Positions 1 through 5,036 of a stretch of DNA of 6,222 nt are shown here, one piece after another (within the stretch, counting starts at the first letter, position 1; each line of letters opens with the position of its first letter). This DNA comes from JACDBD01 sp050743385 (GTDB lineage Bacteria; Actinomycetota; Acidimicrobiia; IMCC26256; JACDBD01). The notes under the pieces were generated by a model. That model made no database searches. It was not told where the DNA came from and saw only the letters and a program-made list of their open reading frames with translations. The DNA is taken from the NCBI GenBank assembly GCA_050743385.1, contig JBOGFJ010000081.1:1-6222 (forward strand), read 5' to 3'. A program made the translations under genes and the position numbers.

Positions 1-122
1 GAGACGACCTCCTCGACACCGCCGAGCGGCGCGAGGCGGCCTATCCGTCCTACTACGGGGCGGCGTGGGTCGCGCTCGGACGGGTGCTGCTGACCACCGA
101 GCTCGCGGGGAGGTGCCCGTAG
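1..122 (+). CDS. C-terminal end of an unidentified protein (5' end outside window)
   Basis: Reading from base 3, 39 sense codons run to a TAG at 120-122. This is the likely coding frame because nearly every third base is G or C, as in the complete genes here, and the peptide has a normal composition. Frame 1 stops early and frame 2 is rich in arginine. The visible tail begins with an acidic/charged stretch, continues with an aromatic and small-residue segment (YPSYYGAAWVALG, then RVLL), and ends in a short polar stretch with a cysteine next to the last residue. The segment could be a final amphipathic helix. I do not recognise the family, and 39 residues are too few to name a function. The next gene starts 118 bases later behind its own candidate promoter, so this gene is probably a separate transcription unit. 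Confidence 0.6.
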   Translation, partial: DDLLDTAERREAAYPSYYGAAWVALGRVLLTTELAGRCP

Positions 123-129
123 CTCGCGA

Positions 130-176
130 TTTTCGTGTGCTGAGGCGACTGGATCGGTCAGTTCCGCACACGAAAA
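130..176. repeat. Perfect 11-bp inverted repeat with 25-base spacer
   Basis: TTTTCGTGTGC at 130-140 is exactly mirrored by GCACACGAAAA at 166-176. After one mismatch (141/165), three more pairs are possible inside (142-144 with 162-164, one of them G-U). The arms contain A/T tracts that stand out in this GC-rich DNA. The T tract lies on the outer 5' side of the stem and an A tract on the 3' side, so transcripts in either direction lack the usual stem followed by a U run. It is therefore not a typical intrinsic terminator. It could be a paired operator for a dimeric regulator (arm centres about 36 bp apart) or a 3' hairpin of the upstream transcript. The sequence identity is seen directly; the role is inference. 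Confidence 0.7.
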
Positions 177-222
177 CGGTTCGCCCGCCGGTCCGCCGTC
201 GGGGAATCCCGCCCGTCCCCGG

Positions 223-228
223 TAGGTT
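223..228 (+). promoter_or_regulatory. Possible -10 box (TAGGTT) for the ABC exporter gene
   Basis: TAGGTT fits the TANNNT pattern of housekeeping-sigma -10 elements and ends 12 bases before the ATG at 241. That would give a very short leader. No convincing -35 hexamer lies 16-18 bases upstream and there is no good Shine-Dalgarno sequence before the ATG. Support comes mainly from similar TAGNNT boxes ahead of the genes at 2207 and 3369. Six-base matches occur by chance, so this is tentative. Confidence 0.35.
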
Positions 229-240
229 GGAACGAGCCAC

Positions 241-2112
241 ATGACGCACTACGGGACGATGATGGGCTTCCGGCGAGATCCGGAGGCGCTCCGAGGGAAG
301 CGGATCGAGCGGGCGCTCGTGCGGCGCGTGCTGGGCCTGGCCCGCCCCTACCGGAAGCTGCTCGTCGGTTTCGTGTTCGCGGTGGTCGGCGCCGCGGTGG
401 TGACGGCGATCCCGCCGCTGCTGCTGAAGGCGCTCCTCGACACCGCGGTACCCGAGGAGAACCGGGGCATGGTGACCGCGCTCGCGATCGGCGCCGTCGG
501 GCTCGCCCTCGCAAGCGCCGCCCTCTCGCTGCTCCAGCGCTACTACTCCGCCCGCATCGGCGAAGGCCTCATCTACGACATGCGGGTGGCGCTCTTCGAT
601 CACGTGCAGCGGCTGCCGATCTCGTTCTTCACCCGCACCCAGACGGGTTCGCTCATGTCGAGGCTCAACAACGACGTGATCGGGGCGCAGCAGGCGGTGA
701 CCAACACGCTCGGCACCGTCGGGTCGAACGTGATCACCCTGGTGGTGACCCTCTCGTTCATGCTCGCGCTCGAGTGGCGGCTCACGCTCCTCACGCTGCT
801 CGTGCTGCCCGCCTTCATCATCCCCGCCCGGCGGATCGGTCGACGGCTGCAGACGATCACGCGCGAGGGGATGCAGCTGAACGCCTCGATGAACAACACC
901 ATCGCCGAGCGCTTCAACGTGGCCGGTGCCCTCGTCGTCAAGCTGTTCGGTCGCCACGAGCGCGAGCGCGACGGGTTCGAGAAGCGCGCCGGGCGCGTCC
1001 GCGACATCGGACTCGCGAGCGCCATGTACTCCCGGGTGCTGTTCGTGGCCCTCGGGCTCGTGGCCGCCGTCGGCACCGCCGTCGTCTACTTCGTCGGCGG
1101 CAACCTCGTGATCTCGGGGGCGATCGAGATCGGCACCATCGCCGCGTTCGTCGTGTACGTGAGCCAGATCTATCAACCGCTCACGCAGCTCACGAACGCA
1201 CGCGTCGACGTGATGACCGCGCTCGTCAGCTTCGAGCGGGTGTTCGAGGTGCTCGACTTCCCGCCGCTCGTCTCCCAGCGGCCGGGAGCGGTCGACCTGG
1301 TCGAGCCCGACGGCCGGATCACCTTCGACCGCGTGTGGTTCCGTCACCCGCCCGCGGCGCTGGCATCGCTCGCCTCGCTCGAGGAGGGCCTCGTGGTGGC
1401 AGGCGACGACCCGAGCGCGTGGATCCTGCGTGACGTGAGTTTCACCGTGGAGCCGGGCGAGCTCGTCGCGCTCGTCGGCCCGTCGGGTGCGGGCAAGACG
1501 ACCACCGCCATGCTGGTGCCTCGCATCCACGACGTGAGTCAGGGCCGCGTGAGCATCGACGGCAACGACGTCCGCGACCTCACGCTCGACTCGGTTCGCG
1601 ACGCGGTCGGCGTCGTGATGCAGGACCCGCACCTGTTCCACGAGTCGATCCGCGAGAACCTGCGGTACGCCCGTCCGGATGCAACCGACGCCGAGCTGGT
1701 CGAAGCGGCACGTGCGGCGCGCATCCACGACCTCATCGGGTCGTTCCCCGACGGTTACGACACCGTCGTGGGCGAGCGCGGCTACCGGATGTCGGGAGGC
1801 GAGAAGCAGCGCCTCGCCATCGCCCGCATGCTGCTCAAGAGCCCCCGCGTCGTGATCCTCGACGAGGCGACCTCACACCTCGACTCCGAGTCGGAGCTCT
1901 CCATCCAGCGGGCGCTCGCCGACGCGCTGTACGGCCGTACCGCGCTCGTCATCGCGCACCGGCTGTCGACGATCGTGGCCGCCGACCGGATTCTCGTGAT
2001 GGACGAGGGCCGCATCGTCGAGACCGGCACACACGAGGAGCTGCTGCGGGCCGGCGGTCTCTACGCCGACCTCTACCGCACCCAGCTCGACCGCGCCGCC
2101 GAGCCCGCCTGA
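241..2112 (+). CDS. ABC exporter, fused membrane and ATPase domains (half-transporter)
   Basis: A 623-residue protein with the usual length and order of a type IV ABC exporter half: six membrane helices, then one ATPase domain. Approximate helices are 40-62, 78-98, 157-178, 180-197, 264-284 and 292-312. The ATPase domain (about 358-610) has Walker A GPSGAGKTT (413-421), Q-loop Gln461, signature MSGGE (517-521), Walker B VVILDE (537-542, catalytic Glu542), D-loop SHLD (545-548) and H-loop His573. All catalytic residues are present, so it should be active. It most likely forms a homodimer in the cytoplasmic membrane and exports a lipid, drug or peptide; the substrate cannot be read from sequence. 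An insertion of about 20 residues (370-393) separates the first ATPase strand from the strand leading to Walker A. I recall similar insertions in other actinobacterial exporters. ATG 241 is chosen as the start; ATG 259 and 262 in the same frame are alternatives. No partner half-transporter is adjacent. Confidence 0.95.
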   Translation: MTHYGTMMGFRRDPEALRGKRIERALVRRVLGLARPYRKLLVGFVFAVVGAAVVTAIPPLLLKALLDTAVPEENRGMVTALAIGAVGLALASAALSLLQRYYSARIGEGLIYDMRVALFDHVQRLPISFFTRTQTGSLMSRLNNDVIGAQQAVTNTLGTVGSNVITLVVTLSFMLALEWRLTLLTLLVLPAFIIPARRIGRRLQTITREGMQLNASMNNTIAERFNVAGALVVKLFGRHERERDGFEKRAGRVRDIGLASAMYSRVLFVALGLVAAVGTAVVYFVGGNLVISGAIEIGTIAAFVVYVSQIYQPLTQLTNARVDVMTALVSFERVFEVLDFPPLVSQRPGAVDLVEPDGRITFDRVWFRHPPAALASLASLEEGLVVAGDDPSAWILRDVSFTVEPGELVALVGPSGAGKTTTAMLVPRIHDVSQGRVSIDGNDVRDLTLDSVRDAVGVVMQDPHLFHESIRENLRYARPDATDAELVEAARAARIHDLIGSFPDGYDTVVGERGYRMSGGEKQRLAIARMLLKSPRVVILDEATSHLDSESELSIQRALADALYGRTALVIAHRLSTIVAADRILVMDEGRIVETGTHEELLRAGGLYADLYRTQLDRAAEPA

Positions 2113-2113
2113 C

Positions 2114-2132
2114 GCCCGGCGCAGTGCCGGGC
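2114..2132 (+). terminator. GC-rich hairpin after the ABC exporter gene, terminator-like
   Basis: GCCCGGC (2114-2120) and GCCGGGC (2126-2132) form a perfect 7-bp stem with a 5-base loop, starting one base after the exporter's stop codon. Only two T residues follow, so it is not a classical intrinsic terminator, although U-poor hairpins are common at actinobacterial gene ends. The left arm, extended to 2113, also pairs perfectly over 8 bp with GCCGGGCG at 2153-2160, giving a mutually exclusive larger stem-loop. Termination or 3'-end protection is inference. Confidence 0.45.
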
Positions 2133-2161
2133 TTGGCCCCGCTCGGCGAGACGCCGGGCGG

Positions 2162-2167
2162 TAGCAT
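2162..2167 (+). promoter_or_regulatory. Possible -10 box (TAGCAT) for the SGNH hydrolase gene
   Basis: TAGCAT matches TANNNT and lies 39 bases before the TTG start at 2207. A transcript beginning about 7 bases downstream would have a leader of roughly 33 bases. This leader is pyrimidine-rich (around 2176-2192) and has no evident Shine-Dalgarno sequence. There is no clear -35 hexamer. The box starts one base after the alternative hairpin arm (2153-2160). Confidence 0.4.
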
Positions 2168-2206
2168 CGGGCGCATCTTCTCCCCCTCTTTCCGTCGGTT
2201 CGCGCC

Positions 2207-3343
2207 TTGATCCCCGAACCGGACGAATCCGCCGACACTCGTCGGGCTCGTCGCCACGATCGGCGGCGGCGTCGGACGCGTCGTGGCCTCTTCGTCGCCG
2301 GCGCGGTCGTGGGCGCGCTCGCGGTCGCCGCCAGCGCGCTGGCACTCACGGGGATCGTCGAGATCGGACGAGACTCACCGTCCGCGGGAGCGGGCGCGAG
2401 CGCATCGCCCGAAGCCACCAGTGTGACCGTGGCCGGCGAGGCGACGACCGATCAACCGTGCCGGCGCTCGCTCAACCCGCTCGACCCGCTGCGGTTGTGG
2501 ATCGGAGGAGACTCGCTCGCGGGCTCGCTCGGACCGTCGCTCGGTCGGACGACCGCCGACACCGGCGTCGTGCAGCCGGTGTTCTTCTCGAAGGTGTCGA
2601 GCGGGCTGAGCACGCCCGACTTCTGGGACTGGCCCGAGCACGGCACCGAGGAGATGTTCAAGCTCGATCCCGAGGTCGCCGTGTTCATCGTGGGCGCGAA
2701 CGACACGATGATCATCGGGGAGGACGCGGCGGAGTGGCGGCCGCAGTACGAGAAGGCCGTCGAGGAGATGATGAGCGTCCTCATCGGCGAGAACCGCACG
2801 GTCTACTGGGTCGGTGCGCCCGTCCTCGAGGACGACGACTCCCTGCATGTCGCCCAGCTCAACCAGGTGTTCCAGGAGGTCGCGGCCCGCCATCCCGAGG
2901 TCGTCTACATCGACGCGTACGGCTTGTTCGCGACGCCCGAGGGTGAGTACACCGACTCCCTCACCGACGGGGAGGGCGACACGATCCTCGTGCGAGCCGA
3001 CGACGGCGTGCACTTCACTCCCGAAGGCGGCGACCACCTCGCGAACGCGATCTTCCCCCTGCTCGACGCCCAGTGCTCGCTGCTCGCCCAGGCGGTGCCC
3101 GACGCGGCCAAGGACGTCATCGAGACCGAGGGCAGCTCCCGTGTGCCCGGCACGTCCAGGGAGGAGGACACGACCGTGACCACCGGTTCGACCGGTTCGA
3201 CCGGTTCGGGCGCGCCTGCGCCCACGAGCTCTCCGCCGGCGACCGCCCCACCGACGACCGCGCCGCCGACGACGGCGCCGCCGACGACCGCGCCGCCGTC
3301 CTCCACGCCACCCAACAGCCTCGTGGACGGCATTGTCGGGTAG
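2207..3343 (+). CDS. Membrane-anchored SGNH/GDSL-type hydrolase, DUF459-like
   Basis: A 378-residue protein. An arginine-rich N-terminus (12-27) is followed by one hydrophobic segment (about 28-51), a signal anchor or uncleaved signal peptide placing the rest outside the membrane. After a Ser/Ala/Gly linker comes a catalytic domain (about 95-295) with SGNH blocks: GGDSLAG (Ser103 nucleophile), SSGLSTPDFWDW (Gly133, block II), GANDTM (Asn165, block III) and DDGVHFTPEG (Asp266 and His269, block V). The catalytic set is complete, so an esterase or acetyl-group hydrolase or transferase acting on envelope polymers is likely; the substrate is unknown. The pattern around Gly133 and Asp266 resembles the DUF459 branch. 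Cys85 and Cys290 flank the domain and could form a disulfide. The tail (about 318-370) is low-complexity Thr/Gly/Ser then Pro/Thr, with no LPXTG motif. The TTG start is chosen because an in-frame TAG lies at 2162 and no ATG or GTG lies between it and the TTG, while the TTG keeps the basic segment plus hydrophobic helix intact. Confidence 0.85.
   Translation: MIPEPDESADTRRARRHDRRRRRTRRGLFVAGAVVGALAVAASALALTGIVEIGRDSPSAGAGASASPEATSVTVAGEATTDQPCRRSLNPLDPLRLWIGGDSLAGSLGPSLGRTTADTGVVQPVFFSKVSSGLSTPDFWDWPEHGTEEMFKLDPEVAVFIVGANDTMIIGEDAAEWRPQYEKAVEEMMSVLIGENRTVYWVGAPVLEDDDSLHVAQLNQVFQEVAARHPEVVYIDAYGLFATPEGEYTDSLTDGEGDTILVRADDGVHFTPEGGDHLANAIFPLLDAQCSLLAQAVPDAAKDVIETEGSSRVPGTSREEDTTVTTGSTGSTGSGAPAPTSSPPATAPPTTAPPTTAPPTTAPPSSTPPNSLVDGIVG
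3182..3208 (+). repeat. Three exact tandem copies of a 9-bp unit (Thr-Gly-Ser)
   Basis: ACCGGTTCG is repeated exactly three times in frame, encoding TGS three times (residues 326-334) in the SGNH protein tail. Exact identity at DNA level, including third positions, points to recent slippage or selection for a flexible linker. Copy-number changes would keep the reading frame. Confidence 0.9.
3233..3307 (+). repeat. Pro-Pro-Thr-Thr-Ala tandem repeats (15-bp unit)
   Basis: A 15-bp unit encodes PPTTA three times (residues 348-362, bases 3248-3292). It is preceded by a variant PPATA (343-347) and followed by a variant PPSST (363-367). The copies differ by single bases, mostly at third positions. 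Pro/Thr-rich stretches of this kind are typical wall-spanning or glycosylatable linkers in secreted actinobacterial proteins; here the stretch sits at the C-terminus with no further domain after it. Confidence 0.85.
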
Positions 3344-3353
3344 GGCTCGTCGC

Positions 3354-3359
3354 TAGGCT
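3354..3359 (+). promoter_or_regulatory. -10 box (TAGGCT) of a probable leaderless promoter for the dehydrogenase gene
   Basis: TAGGCT ends 9 bases before the ATG at 3369. Transcription normally starts 6-9 bases after the -10 box, which puts the first transcribed base at or very near the A of the ATG and implies a leaderless mRNA. A weak -35 candidate, TTGTCG at 3333-3338, lies inside the end of the preceding coding region, with a short 15-base spacer. No Shine-Dalgarno sequence precedes the ATG, which agrees with leaderless initiation. Confidence 0.55.
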
Positions 3360-3368
3360 GCGCCCGGC

Positions 3369-5036
3369 ATGGACGAGCACGACCTCAGCGCGGCCGCGGC
3401 CGCGGTCGACGTCGCAACCGAGATCGTGCACGGGGCCGCCCGGCACGTGGCAGCGCAGACGGCGAGCGGCGGGCGCATCTCGGTGGCGGAGCTCGACCGC
3501 CATCAGGTCGTCGCCTACGACCTCGCCCACGCCGCCAGCGCCGTCGAAGGCTGCCGGGTCATGCTCGACTACGCCGGTCACGGAGACCTCGAGTCGATGC
3601 TGGCGCGTGCATTCATCGCCGACGCGGTCGCCGACGTCGGCGCCCGCCTCATCGCCCGCGACGAGGCCTGGGGGGTCGAGCCGGGGTTGCTGGCGCCGGC
3701 GCGCCCGTTCCTCGTCGCCGGCCGCGCCCCCGAGTTCCTCGAGGAGCTGGCCGAGCAGGTCGAACGGCACGGGACGGGCCCCACGCACCTCTCCGAAGAC
3801 TTCGACCTCGTGCGGGAGACGTTCCACCGCTTCGCCGACGAGAAGGTGCGGCCGGTCGCCGAGCACGTGCACCGTGCCAACGCCGACATTCCCGAGGACG
3901 TCATCGCGGGGTTGGCCGAGATCGGCGGCTTCGGCCTGTCGGTACCCGAGAAGTACGGCGGCTTCGCGAGCGGCGGCGAGAGCGACTACCTCGGCATGGT
4001 GGTCGCGACCGAGGAGCTGTCGTGGGGATCGCTCGGCGTGGGCGGCTCGCTCATCACCCGCCCCGAGATCCTCACCCGCGCCATCGTGAAGGGCGGCACC
4101 GAGGAGCAGAAGCAGCGCTGGCGCCCGCGCATCGCGAGCGGCGAGCTGATGGTCGGCGTGATGGTCACCGAGCCTGACTACGGCTCCGACGTCGCCGGCA
4201 TCAAGGTCATGGCCACCTCGGCCGACGGCGGCTACCGCGTCAACGGGGTGAAGACCTGGGCGACGTTCGCCGGACGCGCCAACCTGCTCATGCTGCTCGC
4301 CCGCACCGATCCCGACCGCGCCGCCGGCCACCGCGGCCTCTCGCTGTTCGTGGTCGAGAAGGAGCCCGCCGAGGGTCACGCGTTCGCGTTCACGCAGGAA
4401 GGCGGGGGCAAGATCGAGGGCCGCGCCATCGACACCATCGGCTACCGCGGCATGCACTCCTACGAGGTCGCGTTCGACGACTGGCTCGTGCCGGCAGAGA
4501 ACCTCGTCGGTGAAGAGGGCGGACGCGGCAAGGGCTTCTACCTCCAGATGGAGGGCTTCGAGAACGGGCGCCTGCAGACCGCGGCACGGGCGGTCGGGTT
4601 GATGCAGGCCGCGTTCGAGGCCGGCCTCGCGTACGCGCAGGAGCGGAAGGTCTTCGGCAAGCCCGTCTTCGAGTACCAGCTGAGTCGGGCCAAGCTCGCC
4701 CGCATGGGCGCGCTCATCCAGGCCGGGCGCCAGTTCTCCTACGACGTCGCCCGCCGGATGGCCAAGGGCGAGGGCGCGCTCGAGGCCTCGATGGTGAAGG
4801 CGTACGTGTGCCGCGTGGCCGAGTGGGTGACCCGCGAGGCGATGCAGCTCCACGGTGGGATGGGCTATGCCGAGGAGTTCCCGGTATCGCGCTACTTCGT
4901 CGACGCCCGGGTGCTGTCGATCTTCGAGGGTGCGGACGAGACCCTGTGCCTGCGCGTGATCGCCCGGCGGATCGCCGAGCAGGCCCTTGCCGAGGGAGCG
5001 TCGGCCAAGAGGCCGCCGGAAGGCGCGGAACGCTGA
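3369..5036 (+). CDS. mcd: Acyl-CoA dehydrogenase, probable (2S)-methylsuccinyl-CoA dehydrogenase
   Basis: A 555-residue FAD-dependent acyl-CoA dehydrogenase. The core (about 143-535) has both family signatures: VTEPDYGSDVAG (266-277) and QLHGGMGY through Asp512 (493-512). The catalytic base is probably Glu520 in IFEGADE, the position used by short- and medium-chain members. Usual family length is about 380; this protein has about 140 extra N-terminal residues, predicted helical. That length, plus segments such as DTIGYRGMHSYE (355-366) and FENGRLQTAARAVG (397-410), matches what I recall of methylsuccinyl-CoA dehydrogenase, which oxidises (2S)-methylsuccinyl-CoA to mesaconyl-CoA in the ethylmalonyl-CoA pathway of acetyl-CoA assimilation, passing electrons to electron-transfer flavoprotein. 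It acts in the cytoplasm. Residues 45-97 resemble the C-terminal helical domain of the same protein (436-491). The ATG at 3369 fits a leaderless promoter. The next gene overlaps the stop codon. No other pathway gene is in the window, so the exact substrate is inferred from sequence; dehydrogenase class is near certain. Confidence 0.88.
   Translation: MDEHDLSAAAAAVDVATEIVHGAARHVAAQTASGGRISVAELDRHQVVAYDLAHAASAVEGCRVMLDYAGHGDLESMLARAFIADAVADVGARLIARDEAWGVEPGLLAPARPFLVAGRAPEFLEELAEQVERHGTGPTHLSEDFDLVRETFHRFADEKVRPVAEHVHRANADIPEDVIAGLAEIGGFGLSVPEKYGGFASGGESDYLGMVVATEELSWGSLGVGGSLITRPEILTRAIVKGGTEEQKQRWRPRIASGELMVGVMVTEPDYGSDVAGIKVMATSADGGYRVNGVKTWATFAGRANLLMLLARTDPDRAAGHRGLSLFVVEKEPAEGHAFAFTQEGGGKIEGRAIDTIGYRGMHSYEVAFDDWLVPAENLVGEEGGRGKGFYLQMEGFENGRLQTAARAVGLMQAAFEAGLAYAQERKVFGKPVFEYQLSRAKLARMGALIQAGRQFSYDVARRMAKGEGALEASMVKAYVCRVAEWVTREAMQLHGGMGYAEEFPVSRYFVDARVLSIFEGADETLCLRVIARRIAEQALAEGASAKRPPEGAER
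5018..5023 (+). promoter_or_regulatory. Shine-Dalgarno-like GGAAGG that favours the CTG start
   Basis: GGAAGG lies inside the end of the dehydrogenase gene, 9 bases before the CTG at 5033, a suitable distance for ribosome binding. None of the other upstream regions in this window has a comparable motif. It supports initiation at the CTG that overlaps the dehydrogenase stop codon. Confidence 0.45.

Noticed and set aside
1..122. Naming the partial upstream protein as a CHAT-type protease or a glycosidase from its aromatic tail
   Set aside because: Only 39 residues are visible and no catalytic or diagnostic motif is among them.
130..176. Intrinsic terminator for the upstream partial gene
   Set aside because: The T tract is on the 5' side of the stem and A residues follow the 3' arm, opposite to the usual order, and the loop is long.
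1873..2418. Minus-strand frame spanning the gap between the ABC exporter and the SGNH hydrolase genes
   Set aside because: It overlaps the conserved ATPase end and the start of the next gene; its product is Arg/Ala-rich with no family features.
3117..4853. Long open frame on the minus strand opposite the dehydrogenase (578 codons)
   Set aside because: It mirrors a clearly real gene; antisense frames stay open in very GC-rich coding DNA. Its product is His/Asp/Gly/Val/Leu-rich with no recognisable motif.
4946..5032. GTG at 4946 as an alternative start for the fusion protein
   Set aside because: It would overlap the conserved end of the dehydrogenase by 91 bases and add a non-conserved-looking segment; the CTG with stop overlap and Shine-Dalgarno fits better.
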